Source: an uncultured Cellulomonadaceae bacterium (GTDB taxonomy: Bacteria > Actinomycetota > Actinomycetes > Actinomycetales > Cellulomonadaceae). From it: 64,000 nt of DNA. The position numbers and the translations under genes are program-made. Numbering within the stretch: position 1 is the first letter of the stretch; each line of letters starts with the position of its first letter. The notes below the pieces were generated by a model. It was not told the DNA's origin. It saw only the letters and a program-made list of their open reading frames with translations, and did not search any database. Of the stretch, positions 39,229 to 48,074 are shown piece after piece. The stretch is taken from contig CANLXM010000001.1 in assembly GCA_947495165.1 (NCBI GenBank), positions 1,302,001 to 1,366,000 on the forward strand, given 5' to 3'.

Positions 39229-40511
39229 GGCGCGAGCCCTCCGGGTGGGGGACGGACGACACCGAGGCGAACATCCTGCACGTCGACATGGACGCCTTCT
39301 ACGCGTCGGTCGAGCTGGCTCGCCGTCCGCACCTTCGCGGTCGGCCGGTGATCGTCGGCGGTGACGGTCGCTCGGTGGTGCTCGCCGCCACGTATGAGGC
39401 CCGCGCCTTCGGGGTGCACTCGGCGCTGCCCATGGCGCACGCGCTGCGCATGTGCCCCCAGGCGATCGTGCTGCCGCCGGACCTCGCGGAGTACCGGAGA
39501 GTCTCGGCGGAGGTGATGGAGACGCTACGGGCGGTGACCAGCCTCGTGGAGCAGCTCAGCGTGGACGAGGCCTTCCTGGACGTCCGTGGCGCGCGGCGCC
39601 GGCTGGGGCCACCGTCGTCGATCGGTGCCGCCATCCGGGCGCGTGTCAGCGCCGACCACGGGATCACCTGCTCGGTGGGTATCGCCAGCACCAAGTTCGT
39701 GGCCAAGCTCGCGTCGGTCCATGCCAAGCCCGACGGGATGCTGCTCATCCCGGCCGAGGCGACGGTGCCGTTCCTGCGGACCTTGCCGGTGGGTGCGCTG
39801 TGGGGGGTGGGGGAGAAGACGGCCCAGGCGCTCGCGCGCTACGGCATCACGCGCGTGGCCGAGCTCGCCGACTCGGACGTCCGTCTGGTGCAGACCGCCG
39901 TCGGCAAGGTCGCCGGTGCGCGCCTCCACGACCTCGCCTGGGGCCGCGACCCCCGCGCGGTCGAGCCGACGCGGGTCGAGAAGAGCATCGGGACGGAGAC
40001 CACGTTCGAGCACGACCAGACGGATCCGCGGGTGGTGCAGGACACCCTGCTCAGGCTCGCCGACAAGTGCGCCACACGTCTGCGCGCCCAAGGGTTGCTC
40101 GCCCGGACGGTGAGCCTGAAGGTCCGCACCGCCGACTTCGCCACCCTCACCCGTTCCCACACTCTCGTTGCACCCACCGACGCGGCACGGGAGCTCTTCC
40201 TCGTGGCGCGCGAGATGTTCGGACGAGCCCCGCTCGGCGGGCGGGCCGTGCGACTCGTGGGCATCCGTGCCGAAGGCCTCACGCCGCGCGCCGAGACCCC
40301 CGTCCAGCTCACGCTCGAGGACGCGGTCGCTGAGCACGGGGACCAGCGGGAGGCTGAGACCACGATCGACCTGGTGCGCGAACGCTTCGGCGCAGCAGCG
40401 ATCCGGCTCGGCGCCGGTCCTCGTGCAGCCGCCCGGCGAGGCACGGAGACCGCGCCGGACCCCTCGCGGAGCGACTCAACTACCGCCAGCGCGCTTGTCG
40501 AACTATCCTGA
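39225..40511 (+). CDS. dinB: DNA polymerase IV (DinB)
   Basis: The 428-residue Y-family polymerase copies damaged templates with low fidelity. Catalytic acidic residues are Asp21 (VDMDAF) and Asp114-Glu115 (SVDEAF); the steric-gate region is DAFYASVE. The thumb, little finger and a C-terminal VQLTLEDA segment, which may bind the sliding clamp, follow. The start overlaps the HEPN gene as ATGA, so both are made from the LexA-repressed message. The tail after about residue 385 is Ala/Arg-rich and variable. Confidence 0.95.
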   Translation: MRREPSGWGTDDTEANILHVDMDAFYASVELARRPHLRGRPVIVGGDGRSVVLAATYEARAFGVHSALPMAHALRMCPQAIVLPPDLAEYRRVSAEVMETLRAVTSLVEQLSVDEAFLDVRGARRRLGPPSSIGAAIRARVSADHGITCSVGIASTKFVAKLASVHAKPDGMLLIPAEATVPFLRTLPVGALWGVGEKTAQALARYGITRVAELADSDVRLVQTAVGKVAGARLHDLAWGRDPRAVEPTRVEKSIGTETTFEHDQTDPRVVQDTLLRLADKCATRLRAQGLLARTVSLKVRTADFATLTRSHTLVAPTDAARELFLVAREMFGRAPLGGRAVRLVGIRAEGLTPRAETPVQLTLEDAVAEHGDQREAETTIDLVRERFGAAAIRLGAGPRAAARRGTETAPDPSRSDSTTASALVELS

Positions 40512-40551
40512 GCATGAGTATCGGCGAACCTAGGGCTACGAGGAGGTGTCC

Positions 40552-40956
40552 ATGCCTCTGTCCGAGTACGAGCAGCGGGTGCTGGACCAGATGGAGCGAC
40601 AGCTCACGTCGGACGACCCGGAGCTCGTGACATCACTGTCATCGGGCCAGCGCGGCTCCAGCGTGCGATATCTGCTCGCAGCGATCGGCATCATCGCGGG
40701 AATCGGCCTGCTGATCCTGGGGGTCGCCCAGTCCGAGCCCATCGTGGGCGTCGTCGGGTTCGCGATCATGTTCCTCGCAGTCGCGTACGCCGTCACGAAG
40801 CCAGCGGCGGCCAAGGCCACGGCGGGTCCCATCGGATCCATCGGGCCGGACGGTCGCCTGAAGCCCGCCCCGCGCAAGAAGAAGAACAGCGGCGCCAAGC
40901 CCTTCATGACCAAGCTCGAAGAGCGCTGGGACCGACGCCGCAACGAAGGCCTCTGA
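40552..40956 (+). CDS. DUF3040 membrane protein
   Basis: The 134-residue protein begins PLSEYEQRVLDQMERQLTSDDPEL, the DUF3040 signature, followed by two transmembrane helices (about 41-60 and 64-82) and a basic C-terminus (KPAPRKKKNSGAKPF). The family is common in actinobacteria beside the division cluster, and its function is unknown. A near-perfect AGGAGGTG ribosome-binding site lies 4 nt before ATG 40552. It is followed by a strong bidirectional terminator. Confidence 0.88.
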   Translation: MPLSEYEQRVLDQMERQLTSDDPELVTSLSSGQRGSSVRYLLAAIGIIAGIGLLILGVAQSEPIVGVVGFAIMFLAVAYAVTKPAAAKATAGPIGSIGPDGRLKPAPRKKKNSGAKPFMTKLEERWDRRRNEGL

Positions 40957-41012
40957 CCTCGCCCCTCAACCTCGGGTGCCGGGCTCGATGCCGACCTCGA
41001 CCCACAGCCCTA

Positions 41013-41051
41013 CGACGAGAGCCACCCACGTCCCGTGGGTGGCTCTCGTCG
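41013..41051. terminator. Strong bidirectional terminator
   Basis: Eighteen-bp perfect arms (41013-41030 and 41034-41051) with a 3-nt loop lie between the DUF3040 gene and the convergent transglutaminase operon. Confidence 0.88.
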
Positions 41052-41121
41052 CATGGCGCCTCTCCCGTCTCGTGCCAGGCCTGGCCCGGCCCGGCCCGGC
41101 CTGGTGGTCCGGCGGAGACCG

Positions 41122-43293
41122 TCATGAGCGCCGCGCGGCCGCGCGGGTGCGCATCCCGGTCACGGCCTCGTCGACGAGTGCGCCGAGGTCGGGCGTCGCA
41201 CGCGAGGCCACCCGGGGCGCATAGCGTTCATCCTCGAGGAGGCGCGCCAGCTGGTGCACCGCGCCGTCGGGCGCGTCAGGCTCCATCAGATCAGCGGCGG
41301 TGCGTGACGTGGCCCCGTCCGGCACGCTGATCCCGCTCCGCCGGGCCGCGGCGCTGACCTCGCGCCAGGCCGCCTCGACGTCGTGCGTGCTCCGGGTGCG
41401 GACCACGCGCCGCGCCCACAGCCCGCCGCCCACGAGCAGCAGGACCACGAGGGCGGCGATCCCGAGCGGCACCACGGGCGTGCCGGCGCCCTCGGCCACC
41501 ACCGTCGTCGTCCCCGTCGTCGTCGGGCGAGGGGTTGTGGGTCGGGGGTCTGTCCGATCGACCGTGGGCTCGGGTGCGGTCGTCTCGACCGGAGCAGAGG
41601 CAGTCGGGGTCGGCGCGTAGGACGGAGCCGGCCCGGTCTGCACCGACGGCGTCGGCTCGAAGCGCACCCACCCCACACTGCCGAGGTACACCTCCGGCCA
41701 CGCGTGCGCGTCCTTGCCGCGCACCACGCCCTCGCCGTCCCGCGACACATCGCCCTCGAGGAAGCCGACGCTCATGCGCGTCGGCAGACCGACGGAGCGC
41801 GCCATGATCGTCATCGCCGTCGCGTACTGCACGCAGTAGCCGGAGCGACCGTTGAGGAAGTCCCACACGGCGTCGTCCGTCACCGGCTCCGGGACGTCGA
41901 GCGAGTAGCGGAATCGGGACGTGTCCCGCAGGTAGTTCTGCAGGGCGAGGGCAATTTCATAGGGTGACCCGGCGTCGGCGGTCACCTCGCTCGCCACGCG
42001 CTGCACGTCGCTCATGTGCGAGGTGACCGGGAGGTCGAGGGCGCCACCCCAGGCGGCATCGGGCCACATCTCTGTCCAGCCCGCCGCGATCGTCTCGGGT
42101 GCCAGGTCCCGCGGCCGAACGGTGAGGGTGTACTCGTCACCGCGCGCGAGGGCGCGATCACCGTAGATGGCGTCGGCGTCGTCGTCGTACAGGAGCGCTG
42201 AGCCTGCCGTCCGCGGGTCGACGGGGGCGGGCAGGAGCTGGTCGCGCAACCCTTCTGCTTGGACGCGCACCTCGTACTGGCCCGTCGTCGCGGGGGCCAG
42301 GTCGGGCCAGAAGTCTGTCGTGCGCGAGCTCTGCGAGTCGTCGGGAGACCACGTCTGGCCGTCGAAGGTGTAGAGCGAGCGAGTCTTGAACGGCCCGGTC
42401 TGGGTGCGCCCACCGTCGCCGGCCGTCGGGGGACTGACCCAGTAGCGGAACACCACGTTGTTCGCACGGGTGCCGAGACTCTCGCGCACGTCCAGCACGT
42501 CGGAGACGCGCACGGCGGCGCCACCCCGGCGGATGTCGGGAGCGCCGGACGTCGCCCAGAGCGCGGTGCGGGGGGCGATCATCGCGAGCAGGGACGCACC
42601 CACGAGGAGCGCGGCGACTGCCCCGAGGGTGGCTGCTGTGTCGAGCCCCAGGGCACGACGGCCGAGCGCGGAGCGCGCGCTGGGGGCGCGCGCGGGGGAG
42701 TGCGGGTTGTCGACCGTGGCGAGCAGGAGGACCGCGAGGCAGGAACCGACCAGGGGCCCCGTCGGCACGTCGCCGGTGATCAGCAGCGACGGCAACCAGA
42801 GCAGGACGAGCGGTACGCCCGCGAGGAGCGGCGTGCGCAGGGCTGCGAGCGTGTCGGACAGCAGCAGGACGGCGAGGGCGCCCCCGATCGCCAGCAGGGC
42901 GAGCGGGGGCGTGGGATCGGCGGGTGCGACCGAGGTGGCCGCCGCCGCGGGCGCGGAGCTGGCGAGCTCGACCGTGAGCCAGATCTCGTCGACACCCGGG
43001 ACGAGGTGGAACTCGCCGTCGGCGCCGAATCGCGCCGCGAGGAACCACGCGGAGACGAGGAGCCCGGCGAGGGTCGGAGCCAGCGTCGCGACGAGCCCGT
43101 CGACCGCGAGGCGCGTCAGGACGATCCGGGTCGTCATCGTGACGGCGGCGACGAGCGTGAGTGCCACCAGTCCGGTCGCGCGCCACGAGCCTGGCGTCAC
43201 CAGGCCGGAGAGCGACCACAGCGCACAGGCGGCGGCCAGCCACAGCAGCACGGTGGTGAGCGCCGCTCGCACGGTGGGCGAGGCCGGGCTCAC
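41122..43293 (-). CDS. TgpA-like transglutaminase-domain membrane protein
   Basis: The 723-residue protein has six or so N-terminal transmembrane helices (to about residue 220), an extracytoplasmic region, a transglutaminase-like domain and a late single helix (about 605-625) before a cytoplasmic tail. Cys487 (SGYCVQYA) and His530 (DAHAWPEVY) form the catalytic pair; the third residue falls in VRFEPTP. Such proteins are coded with MoxR and DUF58 and probably act on envelope proteins. A Thr/Pro-rich stretch (about 555-600) precedes the last helix. GTG 43293 overlaps the DUF58 gene stop as GTGA. Confidence 0.88.
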   Translation of the reverse strand: MSPASPTVRAALTTVLLWLAAACALWSLSGLVTPGSWRATGLVALTLVAAVTMTTRIVLTRLAVDGLVATLAPTLAGLLVSAWFLAARFGADGEFHLVPGVDEIWLTVELASSAPAAAATSVAPADPTPPLALLAIGGALAVLLLSDTLAALRTPLLAGVPLVLLWLPSLLITGDVPTGPLVGSCLAVLLLATVDNPHSPARAPSARSALGRRALGLDTAATLGAVAALLVGASLLAMIAPRTALWATSGAPDIRRGGAAVRVSDVLDVRESLGTRANNVVFRYWVSPPTAGDGGRTQTGPFKTRSLYTFDGQTWSPDDSQSSRTTDFWPDLAPATTGQYEVRVQAEGLRDQLLPAPVDPRTAGSALLYDDDADAIYGDRALARGDEYTLTVRPRDLAPETIAAGWTEMWPDAAWGGALDLPVTSHMSDVQRVASEVTADAGSPYEIALALQNYLRDTSRFRYSLDVPEPVTDDAVWDFLNGRSGYCVQYATAMTIMARSVGLPTRMSVGFLEGDVSRDGEGVVRGKDAHAWPEVYLGSVGWVRFEPTPSVQTGPAPSYAPTPTASAPVETTAPEPTVDRTDPRPTTPRPTTTGTTTVVAEGAGTPVVPLGIAALVVLLLVGGGLWARRVVRTRSTHDVEAAWREVSAAARRSGISVPDGATSRTAADLMEPDAPDGAVHQLARLLEDERYAPRVASRATPDLGALVDEAVTGMRTRAAARRS

Positions 43294-44546
43294 GTGGCTG
43301 CCCCGTGGAGCCACAGGAGGGAGGGATCCGCTCCCACGGGTGCCGAGACGACGTTCCAGCCGGCGGCGGTGAGTCGTTGCGCGGCGGCCTCGGTCGGGTG
43401 GCCGGGGGTCTCGACGAGCAGCGCGCGGCGCGTTCCCACGCCCGCGGGCAGAGCCAGGAGGTCGTCGACGTCGGGCGTGCCCAGCACGGCCAGGACGTGC
43501 TCGCCGTGCACGGGCGCGAGATGGTCGAGCACCGTCGCGCGCTCGTCCGCGCCCGCCAGACGAGCGCGGACGTCGGGGGTGAGGTCGAGGAGTGCGGGAA
43601 GCTCGTCGGCGCCACGGTGCCAGACCGGCGTGCCGTGCTCGCCGACGACGCCGGGCTGGCTCGCGGGCGCCTCGGTCGAGACGAGTCGGGTCGGGTGGCC
43701 GCGCTCGAGCAGGTGCGCCGCGAGCGAAGCCGCGACGCTCACTGTCCAGTCCGTGACCCGTTCGGCCGGCCCGGGGTGCTCGGGATCTCGCACCGGGGGG
43801 TCCATGATCACGCAGGCCCGCGGCCGGCCCGCGCCCTCGTCCGTCCGCACCATGAGGGTCTCGTGACGCGCCGCGCTCAACCAGTGCACGCGGCGGAGGT
43901 CGTCGCCGGGCTGGTACTCGCGCAGCGAGGAGTCCTCGTCGCTCGGGTCCCGAGCGCCGCTCCGGGTGGCCACGAGCGACGCCGCTGCCCGGGCGTGGCC
44001 GACCTCGACCGGGAGCAAGGGCGGCCACACGGGGACGGACAGCGGCTCGCCGAGCGGCTCGACGACCGTCGCGAGGCCGAGCGCGCCGGACCGGGTCACC
44101 ACCGCAGGGCCCACGCTCCACCGACCGCGCCGTGCAGCGACCAGCTCGTAGTCGATCGTGATCGTGTCCGCTGCCGTGCGGACCCGGGCGCGCACGGGGC
44201 GGCGGCCGTGCAGCTCAGGAGCGATGTTCTCGCTCGGGGTCGAGCGTCGCAGCCGCACCAGGGCCGCGGCGGTCGGGCGCAGGGGCGCGAGCGTCAGGGA
44301 CACCTGAACGGTGGCTCCCACCTGTGCCGGCAGCGGGCGGATCGTGCGCCTGACGCGCAGGGCGGACCGACCGGCCTGCGGTCGGACCAACGCCAGCGCC
44401 AGCCAGGACGCCGCAGGCGGCAGCGCGCAGAGAGCGCCGACGAGCACGACGTCCTCGAACCCGACGGCCGTGCCCGCCAGCGCCAGCAGCACACCGAGCG
44501 TCAGGAGCCCGACGCCGCGCTGGGTGAGGCGGACCTTGCGCTTCAT
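43290..44546 (-). CDS. DUF58 domain protein
   Basis: The 418-residue protein has two short N-terminal transmembrane helices (about 10-28 and 32-50), a beta-rich region and then the DUF58 block DSSLREYQPGDDLRRVHWLSAARHETLMVR (quoted in part: LREYQPGDDLRRVHW). DUF58 proteins have a von Willebrand A-like fold and act with a MoxR ATPase, possibly as chaperone partners in envelope assembly. The ATG overlaps the moxR stop as ATGA, and its stop overlaps the next gene as GTGA, so all three genes are translationally coupled. Confidence 0.88.
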   Translation of the reverse strand: MKRKVRLTQRGVGLLTLGVLLALAGTAVGFEDVVLVGALCALPPAASWLALALVRPQAGRSALRVRRTIRPLPAQVGATVQVSLTLAPLRPTAAALVRLRRSTPSENIAPELHGRRPVRARVRTAADTITIDYELVAARRGRWSVGPAVVTRSGALGLATVVEPLGEPLSVPVWPPLLPVEVGHARAAASLVATRSGARDPSDEDSSLREYQPGDDLRRVHWLSAARHETLMVRTDEGAGRPRACVIMDPPVRDPEHPGPAERVTDWTVSVAASLAAHLLERGHPTRLVSTEAPASQPGVVGEHGTPVWHRGADELPALLDLTPDVRARLAGADERATVLDHLAPVHGEHVLAVLGTPDVDDLLALPAGVGTRRALLVETPGHPTEAAAQRLTAAGWNVVSAPVGADPSLLWLHGAAT

Positions 44547-45523
44547 CGCACCCCGGACGGTTCCGGCGCAGGGACGCGCGTGCGCTGGACGAGCGCCGTG
44601 ATGACCCCGGAGGCACTGTGCCCCCCGGCCCGTGCTTGGGGAGCGAGCAGGACGCGGTGCGCCAGCACGGGGACCGCCAGCGCCTGCACGTCGTCGGGGA
44701 TCACGTAGGAGCGACCGTTGGTCGCGGCGAGCGCCTTGGCGGCGCGGAGCAGCTGGACCGAGGCGCGCGGCGAGGCGCCGAGCCTGAGGGCCGGGTCGGT
44801 GCGCGTGCCGGAGACGAGAGCCAGCAGGTACTGCTTGAGCGCGGGGCTCGCGTACACGGTGCGGACGGTCGCGATGAAGCGCTCGATCGTCGCGGCGCTG
44901 GTGATCGGCCGCAGGGCGTCGATCGGGTCCGTCGTCTCTCGCCGTTCGAGCATCTCGAGCTCGGCGTCCGCGTCCGGGTAGCCGACGCTGACGCACGCCA
45001 TGAACCGGTCCCGCTGGGCCTCAGGCAGCGGGTACGTGCCCTCCATCTCCACGGGGTTCTGGGTCGCGACCACGAGGAACGGGCGCGGGAGGGTGTACGT
45101 CGTGCCGTCCACGGTGACCTGCCCCTCCTCCATCGACTGCAGCAGAGCAGACTGCGTCTTGGGGGAGGCGCGGTTGATCTCGTCTCCGATCACGATGTTG
45201 GCGAAGACGGGGCCGGGGCGGAACTCGAACTCGTGCTGCTGCGCGCGATAGATGTTCACGCCCGTGAGGTCGCCCGGCAGGAGGTCCGGCGTGAACTGGA
45301 TACGGCCCACGCTGCCGTCGATGGTCCGGGCGAGCGCCTTGGCCAGCGTCGTCTTCCCGACGCCGGGGACGTCCTCGAGCAGGAGGTGGCCCTCGGCGAG
45401 GAGGACCGCGATCGTCGTCCTCACCACGTCGGGCTTCCCGGAGAGGACCGATGACAGCTGGGCCTGGATGTCGGACGCCGTGCTGGTGATCTCGTGCAGG
45501 GCGTCGTCGGAGACAGTGGGCAC
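44543..45523 (-). CDS. MoxR-family AAA+ ATPase
   Basis: The 326-residue ATPase is the first gene of a moxR-DUF58-transglutaminase operon. Walker A is DVPGVGKTT (Lys57), Walker B IVIGDEINRAS, and sensor 1 VVATQNPVEMEG. MoxR proteins act as chaperones that mature or insert metal into partner proteins. GTG 45523 has GGAGGAAAT just upstream as ribosome-binding site. The operon is divergent from mraZ and shares with it a 474-bp gap that is full of GTGGAG-type repeats, so it may be co-regulated with the division cluster. Confidence 0.93.
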   Translation of the reverse strand: MPTVSDDALHEITSTASDIQAQLSSVLSGKPDVVRTTIAVLLAEGHLLLEDVPGVGKTTLAKALARTIDGSVGRIQFTPDLLPGDLTGVNIYRAQQHEFEFRPGPVFANIVIGDEINRASPKTQSALLQSMEEGQVTVDGTTYTLPRPFLVVATQNPVEMEGTYPLPEAQRDRFMACVSVGYPDADAELEMLERRETTDPIDALRPITSAATIERFIATVRTVYASPALKQYLLALVSGTRTDPALRLGASPRASVQLLRAAKALAATNGRSYVIPDDVQALAVPVLAHRVLLAPQARAGGHSASGVITALVQRTRVPAPEPSGVR

Positions 45524-45666
45524 ATTTCCTCCAGATCGGTTAGGGCGAGCCTAGAGGATCACGGGACCCTCGCGGTGTGAGGGGCCGACCTCCCGTCGTC
45601 CCCCTTCCGGCCCGCCCCCGCAGGGGAGGCGGCTCTCGCTCCCGTGGCTCGGTCAGGGCCGTCGTT

Positions 45667-45717
45667 CTCCACTTGGCTCCACCCTCCACGCCGCTCCACC
45701 CTCCACTTCGCTCCACC
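45667..45717 (-). repeat. Three tandem 17-bp repeats, six GTGGAG boxes (putative MraZ site)
   Basis: On the + strand the unit is CTCCACNNNNCTCCACC, at 45667-45683, 45684-45700 and 45701-45717. The six boxes start at 45667, 45677, 45684, 45694, 45701 and 45711, so steps alternate 10 and 7 bp. Only the 4-bp spacer varies (TTGG, GCCG, TTCG). Confidence 0.85.
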
Positions 45718-45872
45718 GCCGCTGCGCTCGCACGCGGGGCAGTCCCGCTGCGCGGGGCCCAGGAGTGCGAGAGCGCGCTGTTCGCGCCGATCCCGCCATG
45801 TGTGCGAGCGCGAGGCGCGCGACCGGTCGCGAGGGCGCAGGTCGTCGGGCGACACCACAGAGCATCCCGGTG

Positions 45873-45888
45873 CTCCACCTTCCTCCAC
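45873..45888 (-). repeat. Pair of GTGGAG boxes, 10-bp step
   Basis: CTCCAC occurs at 45873-45878 and 45883-45888, the same orientation and step as the upstream array. Confidence 0.65.
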
Positions 45889-45951
45889 GGCTGTGACCTG
45901 CGAGATCACCTCACATGTGGCCCTCCGAGCCCGATATTCCCGTTGACGGTG

Positions 45952-45974
45952 GTGGAAAGTGGAGTAATGTGGAG
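45952..45974 (+). promoter_or_regulatory. Putative MraZ operator at the mraZ promoter
   Basis: GTGGAA (45952), GTGGAG (45959) and GTGGAG (45969) occur at steps of 7 and 10 bp, 24 bp before mraZ. MraZ is known to bind short direct repeats of TGGG/GTGG type at 10-bp steps before its own gene, so autoregulation is likely. Confidence 0.7.
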
Positions 45975-45997
45975 CCACTTGGTGCAGGAGGGGAGGT

Positions 45998-46471
45998 GTG
46001 GGCGTGGTGGCAGAGCTCTTCGGCGGCGCGCCCAGCCTGCTTCTTGGCACCTACACGCCGCGTCTCGACGAGAAGGGCCGCCTCATCCTTCCCGCCAAGT
46101 TCCGAGCGCAGCTCGCGCAGGGTCTCGTCATGACGCGAGGCCAGGAGCACTGCCTCTACCTGCTCCCGATGGACGAGTTCCGGCGCATGTACGAGCAGAT
46201 CCGGGTCGCGCCGATCACGAGCAAGCAGTCCCGGGACTATCTGCGCGTCTTCCTGTCCGGGGCGAGCGACGAGGTCCCCGACAAGCAGGGGCGCATCTCG
46301 ATCCCTGCGCCGCTGCGGGAGTACGCGCGGCTCGACCGCGACGTCGCCGTGATCGGCATGGGGACGCGCGTCGAGATCTGGGACGCGCCGACCTGGGGCG
46401 ACTACCTCGCCCAGCAGGAGTCGGGCTACGCCGACACCGCCGAGGAGGTGCTCCCGCCCTTCCCGCTCTGA
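45998..46471 (+). CDS. mraZ: Transcriptional regulator MraZ
   Basis: The 157-residue protein has two SpoVT/AbrB-like swapped-hairpin domains: [20 protein letters not shown] and [21 protein letters not shown]. MraZ forms a ring that binds direct repeats before its own operon and represses the division cluster. GTG 45998 is chosen because AGGAGG lies 6 nt upstream; GTG 46004 and 46007 are alternatives. It is the first gene of the dcw cluster. A 194-bp gap with short tandem repeats separates it from rsmH. Confidence 0.93.
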   Translation: MGVVAELFGGAPSLLLGTYTPRLDEKGRLILPAKFRAQLAQGLVMTRGQEHCLYLLPMDEFRRMYEQIRVAPITSKQSRDYLRVFLSGASDEVPDKQGRISIPAPLREYARLDRDVAVIGMGTRVEIWDAPTWGDYLAQQESGYADTAEEVLPPFPL

Positions 46472-46592
46472 CGCTCCCCGTACGACGAGGCCTCCTCCCG
46501 CCCCCCGCTGACGCACTTCCCCGGCGCCAGCGTCGGACGCGGAGGGAGACCTGGCCGGACGGTGAGACCCACCCACAGCCCCGCACGACCAG

Positions 46593-46641
46593 CACGACCC
46601 GACAGCCGCGCACGACCCGACAGCCGCGCACGACCCGTCAG
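46593..46641 (+). repeat. 18-bp tandem repeat, 2.7 copies
   Basis: The unit CACGACCCGACAGCCGCG occurs at 46593-46610 and 46611-46628 and, partly, 46629-46641, in the mraZ-rsmH gap. A shorter related piece precedes it. It may be slippage-prone; no function is evident. Confidence 0.75.
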
Positions 46642-46665
46642 ACCCGCACCCAGGAAGGAGCCACC

Positions 46666-47660
<995 letters not shown>

Positions 47661-47664
<4 letters not shown>

Positions 47665-48074
47665 GCGCAGAGGCAGCAGCACCCCTCGTACGGCCTGCGG
47701 CGCCGCGGCGCGCGCCCGCGCCGGCGAGCACCGAGCCCCGGATCCACCTCGTCAGCGCGCCGCTCGCCTCGCGGAGCCGGGTGCCGTTCATCCTCGTGTG
47801 CATGATGATCCTGGTCGGTGCCCTCGTCAGCGTGCTGGTGCTCAACACGACGATGGCGGGCGGCTCCTACGAGCAGCGCGAGCTCCAGTCGCAGCTGTCG
47901 GAGCTGGCGCAGCGGGAGCAGGCGCTGCTCGCGCAGCTGGACCAGGAGGCCTCGCCCGAGGTGCTCGCCGCCCGTGCGGAGGCCTTGGGCATGGTCCAGG
48001 ACTCCACGCCGGCGTTCGTCCGCCTCGCGGACGCCAAGGTGATCGGCGACCCGACCCCGGCGAAGAAGCGATGA
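47661..48074 (+). CDS. ftsL: Cell division protein FtsL
   Basis: The 137-residue bitopic protein has an Ala/Pro-rich cytoplasmic N-terminus, one transmembrane helix (about 43-65, [21 protein letters not shown]) and an extracytoplasmic coiled coil ([26 protein letters not shown]). Its position between rsmH and ftsI and its layout identify it as FtsL, although the sequence is poorly conserved. It would form a complex with FtsQ and FtsB to activate FtsW-FtsI. It overlaps both neighbours by 4 bp. Confidence 0.85.

Larger units (their letters stand above)
45524..45997. other. 474-bp intergenic region between moxR operon and mraZ
   Basis: No credible gene is seen; open frames here are short and lack codon-like bias. 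The region holds eleven CTCCAC/GTGGAG-type boxes in three groups, described separately, and must carry both divergent promoters. Confidence 0.8.

Noticed and set aside
41081..41104. GGCCC-type short repeats after the 41-kb terminator
   Set aside because: Simple-sequence slippage in a short intergenic gap; no spacing or conservation signal can be read.
45540..45878. Open frames within the moxR-mraZ gap
   Set aside because: They overlap the 17-bp repeats, lack ribosome-binding sites and have no recognisable domain.
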